NCBI GenBank assembly: GCA_015233515.1
Contig: JADFXS010000207.1
Span: forward strand, 1-5,431
DNA length: 5,431 bases
Origin: Deltaproteobacteria bacterium
GTDB taxonomy: Bacteria > Desulfobacterota > Desulfarculia > Adiutricales > JAGVGV01
Direction: 5' to 3'
A model generated the notes under the pieces. It was not told where the DNA came from, searched no databases, and saw nothing but the letters and a program-made list of their open reading frames with translations. Shown in pieces: positions 1 through 4,945 of this stretch. A program made the translations under genes and the position numbers. Numbering within the stretch: position 1 is the first letter of the stretch; every line of letters begins with the position of its first letter.

Positions 1-169
1 AGGCCTCTTCGCCGAAAATGACATCCCGAGCCAGCAGCTTCTTGGAAACCGCGTCCTTGGGATAGCCGACATAACTGGCCACGAAGGTCCTGACACCGTT
101 ATCGCAGGCAATGACACTGCGCGAGGTGCCCAAGTCAATCCCGACGTTTAGAATTTTGGTTTGGCTCAT
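1..169 (-). CDS. mamK: MamK-type magnetosome actin, N-terminal part (runs off the left edge)
   Basis: Only the first 56 codons are in the window. The protein begins MSQTKILNVGIDLGTSRS, and residues 10-18 (GIDLGTSRS) are the phosphate-1 loop of the actin/Hsp70 ATPase fold. The following VGYPKD (34-39), KKLLAR (43-48) and FGEEA (52-56) match, from memory, the start of Magnetospirillum MamK (GIDLGTSHT, VGYPKD, KLLGR, GDEA), which is more specific than a generic MreB or DnaK match. MamK forms cytoplasmic filaments that align and segregate the magnetosome chain. The ATG at 169-167 is preceded by a weak purine-rich stretch (AAGAAAGTG) and lies 38 bp after the stop of the coiled-coil gene, so the two are probably co-transcribed. 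The main alternative is the related actin-like Mad28 of Desulfobacterota and Nitrospirota; telling them apart needs the missing C-terminal part. Confidence 0.85.
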   Translation of the reverse strand, partial: MSQTKILNVGIDLGTSRSVIACDNGVRTFVASYVGYPKDAVSKKLLARDVIFGEEA

Positions 170-207
170 AAATTCACTTTCTTCGCTTGGTTATTGGCTG
201 GAATGTT

Positions 208-756
208 TTACGATTCACTCCGCAATGTTTTGTTTTCATCAAAAATAGCCTTAAGGAACGGCAGTTTGTCCTTGCTGACCGGGCCACGTCTTGTTTCCGA
301 TGCCTTGGCCCAGTCGGGCCTTGGTCTGCGTATTTCCAACTCAGCCAGTTTGGCCTCGATTTTTCTCAGTCTTTCTTCGGAAACCGCGGCTTCCAGCAGA
401 GCCAGCCGGGCTTCCATGGCTGGAATCGATTCGTTTTCCGCCGCGGCCTTTTTCCGTCCGAAGAGGCGGCCGGTCTGGCGGGAGATATATTTGAAAGGCG
501 TGGCTACGGCTCTGGTGACTGGAGTAGTGACTGTCGAGACACTGTTTTTAACTACGCCTCCCGTGCGCTTGATGGCGTTATATGAAGCCCACCCGGCAAA
601 CTCCATGGTGGCGCACGAATATTTGCCGGCCTCCTTTATGGCCGAACCGCTTCTCATGAGGAGGCTTGCAATGACCAGCCCGGAATATTGGGCCGCGGCG
701 ACGGAATATTGCCCGGCCTCATTGATGGAGTTAAGTCCAGTGTTTATTATCCTCAT
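208..756 (-). CDS. Repeat plus coiled-coil protein upstream of mamK, candidate magnetosome (Mad-like) protein
   Basis: I do not recognise this 182-residue protein as a named family. Residues 10-37 and 39-66 form an imperfect tandem repeat of about 28 residues (INEAGQYS... and IKEAGKYS..., 10 of 28 identical), rich in Ala, Gly, Ser and Tyr. Next come a Thr/Val-rich linker (67-95) and a basic patch (GRLFGRKK, 96-103). A predicted amphipathic coiled coil spans about 111-142, with hydrophobic positions M114, L118, L121, V125, L130, I133, L137 and L140. The tail is charged. There is no signal peptide or clear membrane span, so it is probably cytoplasmic or peripheral. The ATG at 756-754 has a good Shine-Dalgarno (GAGG, 9 nt upstream). 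The gene lies directly before mamK. Coiled-coil Mad proteins (for example Mad23, Mad25, Mad26) accompany MamK-like actins in Desulfobacterota, so a chain-connector or filament-partner role is plausible, but this is inferred from position and architecture only. Confidence 0.75.
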   Translation of the reverse strand: MRIINTGLNSINEAGQYSVAAAQYSGLVIASLLMRSGSAIKEAGKYSCATMEFAGWASYNAIKRTGGVVKNSVSTVTTPVTRAVATPFKYISRQTGRLFGRKKAAAENESIPAMEARLALLEAAVSEERLRKIEAKLAELEIRRPRPDWAKASETRRGPVSKDKLPFLKAIFDENKTLRSES

Positions 757-804
757 GAATATCTACCTCTAACTCGTCACCCTTGGGGGGATGCCCGTTT
801 GTCT

Positions 805-848
805 TTTATAATTCATTATTTTGAGCAGTTGACCGATCAGGTCGGTCA
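805..848 (-). promoter_or_regulatory. Possible promoter and 19-bp palindromic operator for the coiled-coil/mamK unit
   Basis: Positions 830-848 form a palindrome with 7-bp perfect arms, TGACCGA (830-836) and TCGGTCA (842-848), around the 5-bp centre TCAGG. Its size and form are like sites bound by dimeric repressors such as TetR-type regulators. On the minus strand a TATAAA hexamer (810-805) would be a -10 element, putting the start of transcription near 798, about 40 bp before the ATG at 756. The matching -35 window (833-828) has no good TTGACA, but it lies inside the palindrome. A bound protein would therefore cover the promoter. The palindrome is directly visible; the promoter and operator roles are inference. 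Confidence 0.35.
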
Positions 849-875
849 TACTTGCTATTCCGCGCTAATTCCTAA

Positions 876-899
876 GAAACAGCACCTTGGGGCTGTTTC
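876..899 (-). terminator. Stem-loop downstream of feoB, possible terminator
   Basis: A perfect 8-bp inverted repeat, GAAACAGC (876-883) and GCTGTTTC (892-899), encloses an 8-nt loop. Read on the minus strand the stem ends ...GCTGTTTC and is followed by TTAGG, so the U-tract is short and partly inside the stem. It lies about 195 bp after the feoB stop and before the putative promoter of the next unit, which fits a weak intrinsic terminator or a 3' end-protecting hairpin. Confidence 0.4.
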
Positions 900-936
900 A
901 GATGGCCATAGCTTGCCTTCAGATGGAGCGTAAGGT

Positions 937-1034
937 GTCATTTCAATGAGCAGCGCAAACTGCGAAAAGAAATCTCTAAAGTTAGGAGACCGTTCTTGAA
1001 AACAACGGAGATTTCTCCCTTCGGTCGAAATGAC
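937..1034. repeat. REP/MITE-like extragenic palindromic repeat
   Basis: The outer ends GTCATTTC (937-944) and GAAATGAC (1027-1034) are perfect inverted repeats. The inner blocks AGAAATCTC (968-976) and GAGATTTCT (1008-1016) are nearly so, with 8 of 9 complementary positions. A small central hairpin, CCGTT (990-994) with AACGG (1004-1008), adds to the fold. The right arm, read on the minus strand, is the common dispersed motif GTCATTTCGACCGAAGGGAG followed by AAATCTC, which I recognise as a repeat found in many copies in various bacterial genomes and often mistranslated as a VISTEGRNL-like peptide. It contains no gene. Such elements are often mobilised in trans by REP-associated or IS200-like transposases, and other copies are expected elsewhere in this genome. 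Confidence 0.65.
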
Positions 1035-1093
1035 TGCAAGCAAACGTTTCTCGGCGCCATAACTCTGCGATCCGTGGGGTCGGGTATTCAAGT

Positions 1094-3031
1094 TTACATC
1101 ACCCAGACCAAAACCCAATTCAAGGCGCTGCCCGTCATCAAGGCCGTCAGGCTAATGAAGGCAGACATGATCAGGGCGTCCCGGGGACCAACCTGTCTGA
1201 CCATGGCCATCAGGTTGGCCAGACATGGGAAAAAGGTAGTCGTGACAATGACCGCCACTATGCATTGCACATAATTCATCTCACCCTTGCGGACGAGGTT
1301 GATGATTACCGCCGCCGCTGCTTCACGTCTGGCGATACAAAGGATAACCGCGTCGACCATAGCCAGGGGCAGACCGAGCAAACCTTCGATGATGGGACTG
1401 AGCAAGTGTTTGCCCGCGGTCAACAGGCCGATTCGGTCAGCTATAAATAGCGCCAGGGCGGCATACAAAAAAACCAAAATGGATTCCCTTAAGAACCAGT
1501 ATAACCGATAAAAGGTTTTTTTGATAACCCATCTAGGACTAGGCAACCTGATTTGGGGCAACTCCAGGATGAAATCCAGGCGCTCTTCGCTCTTTCTGAG
1601 AACCTGGTTTAACAATAACCCGGCGCTGATTTCCATGAAAGCCAGAACACAAAACGCGATAAGGAAGGCAGTCCAGCCCATCCGCCCCAGGATGCTCATA
1701 TTCAAGCCTAACTGAGCGACGCAGGGAATAGCAAAAGCGATCAGATAAATGGTGATGTACCTTTCCCGACGGGAGGGTATGGTCTTGGTGGTCAGGGTAG
1801 CCATGGTTTTACAGCCGAAACCAAGCACTAGCGGCATGAGGGCGTTGCCGCCCAATCCGAATTTCATCAACAGGCGCCGGCTCAGGACGGAAAGGTTGGG
1901 CAAATAGCCCACATCCTCCAGAGTGTTGAAAAACAGGAAAAAGACGGTCAAGATCGGCAAAACCGTCAAAAGAGCGTTGGCCAAGCCCATGGAAAGCACT
2001 CCGTGTTCACCGATGAGCAAATCCTGCCAAAAACCGGCAGGCAGGATATGCCCCAGGAACGCCGAGGTGGGATTCCACAAAAACGAGTACATCCATTCTG
2101 AAATTCCATTGGCCACGTTGACCACCAGCTGGAACATGAGGTACAAGACCATCAGCAGTATGGGCAGTCCGAAAAAGGGATGCCGGGTTAACCGCGCAAA
2201 CCCTTCCAGGATTTCATTTTTCGATACTTGATGCTTGCGGATGACTTTTAATTCCAGATCGTCGAGCCATTGGTTACGTCGATTGTCCAGGGCGAGTTTG
2301 ATATTGCCTCGATACTGACGGTTGAGGACTTCAACCTCGCGCTTCAGCCCCGCCATGGTCACGGCGTCGACATGATCTTTCAAGTAGTCCCAAATTCGCT
2401 GATAATTTTGGACTAACAGCAAGGCTACCGCTCGACGGAAAGGATTTGTCGCCTCCAACTGTGCCTCTAACTTGCTCAAACTGTTTTCGATCCGGTTAAC
2501 CTTAAGGACCAGGGCCTGCTTGCCCGCCCGGGCCCTTTGGATCGCCGCCTCCAGCTTTTTGGTTCCCTGGCCATGGACGACCATGGACTCAACGACCGGG
2601 ACGTCCAGAATGTGAGCCAGGCGATCCGAATCTATCCGGATGCCTTTGCGGGCGGTTTCGTCGATGGCGTTCAAGGAAATTACCAGAGGCAACCCCAGGG
2701 TGAGAAGGTCCACGGTTAAAGCCAGGGACTGTTTGAGCCGGTTGGCGTCGATGCACTGGACAATAATATCCGGTTTTTCCGTGAAGATGGCCTTCAAAAC
2801 TAGAAAATCTTCTTCTGAATCCAAAGATAAACCATGAAATCCGGGGGTATCGATGATCTCATGAAGCGCGTCGCCGATCCTGGCGGTAGCCCTTTTCATT
2901 TCGATAGTGGTTAAAGGAGCGTTGGCCACCAAAGTATATTCGCCGGTCAGATTGACGAACATCTGACTTTTGCCGGTGTTAGGGCAGCCGACGATCATGA
3001 TCTTCTTTAAAGACGACGTGGTTGACATCAT
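1094..3031 (-). CDS. feoB: FeoB-family ferrous iron transporter, magnetosome-island copy
   Basis: This 645-residue protein has the FeoB layout: an N-terminal G domain (about 1-170), a helical linker (about 171-280) and a polytopic membrane domain (about 285-645). GTPase motifs are G1 GCPNTGKS (15-22), G2 Thr42 within NAPLTTIE, G3 DTPG (61-64), G4 NAID (121-124) and a G5-like SMVVHGQG (149-156). Membrane hallmarks are LEDVGY (371-376), the Gate motif GFGC (C407), PCVAQ (C437), the ARREAAAAV segment (567-575) and FFPC (C603). FeoB moves Fe(II) across the inner membrane. Departures from canonical FeoB include Leu for Gly after the switch-I Pro, DTPGFHGL where DLPGxYSL is usual, and GFGCKTMA where GFGCxVPA is usual. 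No FeoA or FeoC is seen. The start is ATG at 3031 or 3028; no Shine-Dalgarno precedes it, and a TATAAT box 12 bp upstream suggests a nearly leaderless mRNA. Island FeoB copies have been given Mad names (Mad17 or Mad30 as I recall), which I cannot assign here. Confidence 0.95.
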   Translation of the reverse strand: MMSTTSSLKKIMIVGCPNTGKSQMFVNLTGEYTLVANAPLTTIEMKRATARIGDALHEIIDTPGFHGLSLDSEEDFLVLKAIFTEKPDIIVQCIDANRLKQSLALTVDLLTLGLPLVISLNAIDETARKGIRIDSDRLAHILDVPVVESMVVHGQGTKKLEAAIQRARAGKQALVLKVNRIENSLSKLEAQLEATNPFRRAVALLLVQNYQRIWDYLKDHVDAVTMAGLKREVEVLNRQYRGNIKLALDNRRNQWLDDLELKVIRKHQVSKNEILEGFARLTRHPFFGLPILLMVLYLMFQLVVNVANGISEWMYSFLWNPTSAFLGHILPAGFWQDLLIGEHGVLSMGLANALLTVLPILTVFFLFFNTLEDVGYLPNLSVLSRRLLMKFGLGGNALMPLVLGFGCKTMATLTTKTIPSRRERYITIYLIAFAIPCVAQLGLNMSILGRMGWTAFLIAFCVLAFMEISAGLLLNQVLRKSEERLDFILELPQIRLPSPRWVIKKTFYRLYWFLRESILVFLYAALALFIADRIGLLTAGKHLLSPIIEGLLGLPLAMVDAVILCIARREAAAAVIINLVRKGEMNYVQCIVAVIVTTTFFPCLANLMAMVRQVGPRDALIMSAFISLTALMTGSALNWVLVWVM

Positions 3032-3051
3032 CGTGATTGTGCTATTATATA
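3022..3051. promoter_or_regulatory. Overlapping face-to-face promoters for feoB (-) and the ferredoxin gene (+)
   Basis: On the plus strand a perfect -35 box TTGACA (3022-3027) precedes TATATA (3046-3051, 18-bp spacing) or TATTAT (3043-3048, 15-bp spacing), which would start the ferredoxin transcript near 3058. On the minus strand a perfect -10 box TATAAT occupies 3049-3044 and would start feoB transcription near 3037, only about 6 nt before its ATG; I see no good -35 for it. The two -10 elements share the same bases and the plus -35 lies inside the feoB start region, so polymerase probably cannot use both at once. I do not see a classical Fur box. Confidence 0.5.
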
Positions 3052-3070
3052 AGCATAAATTAGTACGATT

Positions 3071-3102
3071 CCGAGGCGGCTTGGTTTGGATTGCCGCCTC
3101 GG
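3071..3102. promoter_or_regulatory. Perfect 10-bp-arm palindrome between feoB and the ferredoxin gene
   Basis: CCGAGGCGGC (3071-3080) and GCCGCCTCGG (3093-3102) are exact reverse complements around a 12-nt loop (3081-3092). In the ferredoxin mRNA this would be a very stable leader hairpin ending 21 nt before the ATG at 3124. As DNA it sits about 35-65 bp upstream of the inferred feoB start, where a regulator dimer could bind. No T-run follows on either strand, so a simple intrinsic terminator is unlikely. A terminator-like or RNA-processing role for leftward transcripts arriving from the upstream operon remains possible. Confidence 0.55.
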
Positions 3103-3123
3103 GGAAAGCTCGGCTGTGGACTT

Positions 3124-3531
3124 ATGGCCTACCAAATAGGCGACCAATGCGTAGGGTGTGGAACCTGCGCCAAGAAATGCCCGGAGCAGGCCATCACCGG
3201 CGAGCGCAAGGTTCGTTTTAACATCGACCCTTCTCTTTGCCAGGAGTGCGGGACCTGCTTTGATCTCTGTCCCAAAGGCGCGATCCTGGATCCTGAGGGT
3301 AACCGTCCCACCAAGGTGAAAGGCAAAAAGCAAAAGATAAAAAAGGCGCACATAAATACTGAACTTTGTGCCTTCTGCAAAAACTGTTTTATGAACTGTC
3401 CCCAGGAGGCCATCAGGACAGTCAAAAGAGGTCTGTTTAGCATCGGTTATTGTCAAGTGGACTCCAGCAAATGCATAGGTTGCGGAGCTTGCACCGAATT
3501 TTGCATCACCCACGCCGTCGAATTAAGATGA
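3124..3531 (+). CDS. Four-cluster [4Fe-4S] polyferredoxin
   Basis: This 135-residue soluble protein has four CxxCxxCxxxC motifs: C9/C12/C15/C19, C39/C42/C45/C49, C82/C85/C88/C92 and C117/C120/C123/C127. The first three end in Cys-Pro, the fourth in Cys-Ile. They form two 2[4Fe-4S] ferredoxin modules joined by a lysine-rich linker (about 61-75). One extra Cys (C110) lies outside the motifs. There is no signal peptide, so it is a cytoplasmic low-potential electron carrier. The ATG at 3124 puts the first motif right after the start; an in-frame TTG at 3091 would begin inside the leader hairpin and is unlikely. The ribosome site is weak (GTGGA close to the ATG). It is the only plus-strand gene here and diverges from feoB. 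That pairing suggests a link with iron redox state (inference). Its partner could be a reductase elsewhere in the island. Confidence 0.92.
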   Translation: MAYQIGDQCVGCGTCAKKCPEQAITGERKVRFNIDPSLCQECGTCFDLCPKGAILDPEGNRPTKVKGKKQKIKKAHINTELCAFCKNCFMNCPQEAIRTVKRGLFSIGYCQVDSSKCIGCGACTEFCITHAVELR

Positions 3532-3795
3532 TTCACGCTTATCCGCCACTACCTTGAAAAAATATCCGCAATTGGAGCAGAGCCTGATGGTTTCCTCGGC
3601 GGTGGCCATGTAAATACCGACCAAAAGCAAGGGTAATCCCACGGCCGCGCCCACCACAAACAGGCAACAAAGCGCGCCGACCACGATCAGTGTCGTCGCC
3701 CACCGAGCGGAAAATTTTTTATTTCGATGTATCGCCATGGCATGGTTACACTGGGGGCAGACCAAGGCCGGGGACTGGTTATTTATTTCGGTCAT
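3523..3795 (-). CDS. Small membrane protein with a split zinc-ribbon (CxxC...CxxC)
   Basis: This 90-residue protein carries CPQC (13-16) and CSNC (73-76), a pair of CxxC knuckles that could close one zinc (or iron) site. Between them is a hydrophobic stretch (about 33-65, containing C43 and C44) long enough for one long or two short membrane helices, which would form a hairpin bringing the two knuckles together in the cytoplasm. I do not recognise a named family. The ATG at 3795-3793 has GAGG 13 nt upstream; an in-frame TTG at 3807 lies almost on top of that GAGG and is a poorer start. The start overlaps the end of the preceding gene by 17 bp, implying translational coupling. The 3' end overlaps the oppositely oriented ferredoxin gene by 9 bp. 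Confidence 0.8.
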   Translation of the reverse strand: MTEINNQSPALVCPQCNHAMAIHRNKKFSARWATTLIVVGALCCLFVVGAAVGLPLLLVGIYMATAEETIRLCSNCGYFFKVVADKRESS

Positions 3796-4147
3796 GGTGT
3801 TGTTCAAACCTCGGCTTTAGAGATTTTTTCTGATACCGGCTCAAGCCCATGGATAATCCCAGGGCTCCGCCCACCACTCCGGCAACCTTGGTGATGGCCC
3901 CGGCGATGACCACTTCCGCCGCGCTGGCCGCAATGGCGATGGTGGCCACCCCGGCCAGTAAGCCCACTCCGCCGCCGATAAGAACCTTGCTGCCTATTTG
4001 CAAAACATCAGACAGTTCCACTTGTCTGGTTTCACTAACTAACGGATCGTTCAGTTCAAGCGCCATATCCCCCCCTGGGTTCGGTTGAGTCTTCTTGGCG
4101 CGAATGGCTTCCTTGGCCTTGTCGTAATCGATATGATCAGGGCTCAT
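3779..4147 (-). CDS. Gly-rich (glycine-zipper) small membrane protein, unknown function
   Basis: This 122-residue protein has a hydrophilic N-terminus (1-48, with charged DHIDYDKAKEAIRAKK at 4-19). It is followed by two closely spaced Gly/Ala/Val-rich hydrophobic helices (about 50-103) with GxxxG-like spacing (IGGGVGLLAG; VAGVVGGALGLSMG), and a basic, His-containing tail. Such helix pairs pack tightly and are common in small magnetosome-membrane proteins such as MamC, MamD and MamG, but I see no sequence match good enough to claim homology. The ATG at 4147-4145 has GGAG about 9 nt upstream and follows the previous gene's stop by only 3 bp, so they are in one operon. There is no signal peptide. 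Confidence 0.75.
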   Translation of the reverse strand: MSPDHIDYDKAKEAIRAKKTQPNPGGDMALELNDPLVSETRQVELSDVLQIGSKVLIGGGVGLLAGVATIAIAASAAEVVIAGAITKVAGVVGGALGLSMGLSRYQKKSLKPRFEQHHDRNK

Positions 4148-4150
4148 ATC

Positions 4151-4531
4151 CTATCTCCCTTTCAGATACAAAGGCGGTATCCAGCTTTTTTTAGGTGAAT
4201 CCTTTTTGCTTTGTTTCTGGGTGGTAATTTTTTTTCGGGCCGCGTTGTAAACGGCTCCGGCCACTCCGGCGCCCAGACCGATCTTGATGGCCACGGCCAG
4301 TTCCACCGCGCCCCACAGTCCCAAGGCTGGAGCGGCGGTAACGCCAGCCACGGTGGCCAGAACTCCGGCCCCGGCTCCGACCGCGATGGTGCGCCCTAAG
4401 GATTTGCCTGATTGGTCCGGACGACATTCGCCGCCCATGCTCTCCGACATATGCTTGGAATGTAAACGACAAAAATCAAGGCTGTAGCCCTTGAACTCAC
4501 AGGTGTCACAATGCGATTTAGCGTGTTTCAT
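4151..4531 (-). CDS. Small membrane protein with a Cys/His-rich N-terminal knuckle and Gly-rich helices
   Basis: This 126-residue protein starts with a compact metal-site-like segment: H3, H7, C8, C11, C21, H24, H27 and C36 (HCDTC...CRLHSKH...C). The spacing is not CxxCH, so it is not a c-type haem site; zinc or iron binding, or a redox thiol pair, is conceivable. Residues about 45-98 form two Gly/Ala-rich hydrophobic segments with many small residues, followed by a Lys-rich tail (KKSWIPPLYLKGR end). It shares its architecture (soluble head, Gly-zipper helix pair, basic tail) with the next gene, and the two may be distant paralogues. The ATG at 4531-4529 has a strong GGGAGAAGGG Shine-Dalgarno and follows the mamN stop by 24 bp. 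Function unknown; its position next to mamN suggests a magnetosome-membrane protein. Confidence 0.78.
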   Translation of the reverse strand: MKHAKSHCDTCEFKGYSLDFCRLHSKHMSESMGGECRPDQSGKSLGRTIAVGAGAGVLATVAGVTAAPALGLWGAVELAVAIKIGLGAGVAGAVYNAARKKITTQKQSKKDSPKKSWIPPLYLKGR

Positions 4532-4555
4532 TATCCCTTCTCCCTTTAAGCCGTT

Positions 4556-4900
4556 TTATCCATAGGTCCGGCATAGCCAAAGGATATATATAGACGAGAC
4601 TATAAGAAAAATAAACGTCACCGGCAAGCCGATCCGGGCAAATTGCTCCAAGGTAATGGCATTGCCTCCCGGTAATTTCAGACCTTGCCGCTGACCGGTA
4701 TTTTCCACCAGGCTGGCAGCCACCGGCCAGGCCGTGGCCCCGGTTAACGAAGCCGAGGACCCGGCCAGAACGCCCAGCGACAGGGCCCACCAGACGATAT
4801 AGTTTGGCATGGACAGACCAAAACCCATCACAATGGGCAGCATCAAGGACGTAGTCGGTCCGGCGTTGAGAAAACCCGTTATAATTGCCGTCGACCACAT
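4556..4900 (-). CDS. mamN: MamN-like transporter, C-terminal fragment after a frameshift
   Basis: This frame encodes the last quarter of a MamN-like protein: 114 residues from ATG 4900-4898 to the TAA at 4558-4556. The segment WWALSLGVLAGSSASLTGAT closely parallels the MamN region WWALALGIMAGS..ALSGAT that I recall from Magnetospirillum, and the end (IGLPVTFIFLIVSSIYILWL) matches its final membrane helix. The homologous frame stays open upstream of this ATG (GRPWLLCLVLMW), so the gene was continuous before the frame change. If made separately it would begin by reinitiation at TGATG, where the stop of the upstream fragment overlaps this start; no independent Shine-Dalgarno is obvious. On its own it has only about three membrane helices and is unlikely to transport. 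Confidence 0.8.
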   Translation of the reverse strand: MWSTAIITGFLNAGPTTSLMLPIVMGFGLSMPNYIVWWALSLGVLAGSSASLTGATAWPVAASLVENTGQRQGLKLPGGNAITLEQFARIGLPVTFIFLIVSSIYILWLCRTYG

Positions 4901-4945
4901 CAAAACAAGGCACAGAAGCCAAGGACGTCCCAGGGATAAATGTAG
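4898..4945 (-). other. Frameshift junction in mamN with a TGATG stop/start overlap
   Basis: Reading leftward, the MamN frame must change between SGLLTYI and RPWLLCLVLMW. Adding one base in the short runs CCC or GGG (positions 4929-4935 on the plus strand read ccCaGGG) would give YPLGRPWLLCLVLMW and restore one reading frame into the C-terminal part. The current frame ends in TGA, whose last base starts the ATG at 4900 (TGATG), a classical reinitiation arrangement. The TTTT run before the stop does not give a slip into the needed frame, so programmed frameshifting at that point is not supported. Confidence 0.7.

Larger units (their letters stand above)
757..1093. other. 337-bp gene-free region between feoB and the coiled-coil gene
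   Basis: No convincing gene lies here. In the direction of minus-strand transcription it holds a REP/MITE-like palindromic repeat (1034-937), a stem-loop that could terminate the feoB transcript (899-876), a 19-bp palindrome (848-830), a possible -10 hexamer TATAAA (810-805), and the Shine-Dalgarno of the coiled-coil gene (about 769-766). The 87-codon minus frame across it is explained by the repeat and has no family-like features. The gap probably separates two transcription units: feoB, and coiled-coil gene plus mamK. Confidence 0.6.

Noticed and set aside
161..772. Long plus-strand frame of 203 codons opposite the coiled-coil gene
   Set aside because: It starts with TTG, has no ribosome site, is antisense to a minus-strand gene with a good Shine-Dalgarno and coherent architecture, and its sequence shows no family features.
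855..1118. Minus-strand frame of 87 codons after feoB
   Set aside because: Its central VISTEGRNL-like peptide is the usual mistranslation of a dispersed palindromic repeat, and it overlaps the feoB end.
3071..3102. Intrinsic terminator
   Set aside because: The stem is strong but no T-run follows on either strand, and the 12-nt loop is large.
3028..3513. Minus-strand frame of 161 codons that would keep the cluster collinear
   Set aside because: The opposite strand encodes four perfectly spaced [4Fe-4S] motifs, so this frame is its shadow.
4151..4531. c-type haem (magnetochrome) protein because of the N-terminal Cys and His residues
   Set aside because: There is no CxxCH motif and no signal peptide; the residues fit a metal knuckle better.
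4898..4912. Programmed -1 frameshift to join the mamN halves
   Set aside because: The bases before the stop (GCC TTG TTT TGA) do not form an X XXY YYZ slippery site for the required frame; a slip on the TTTT run leads to the third, non-homologous frame.
4518..4922. Third minus frame of 134 codons through the mamN 3' part
   Set aside because: It lacks hydrophobic helices and MamN similarity, while the neighbouring frame matches the MamN C-terminus.
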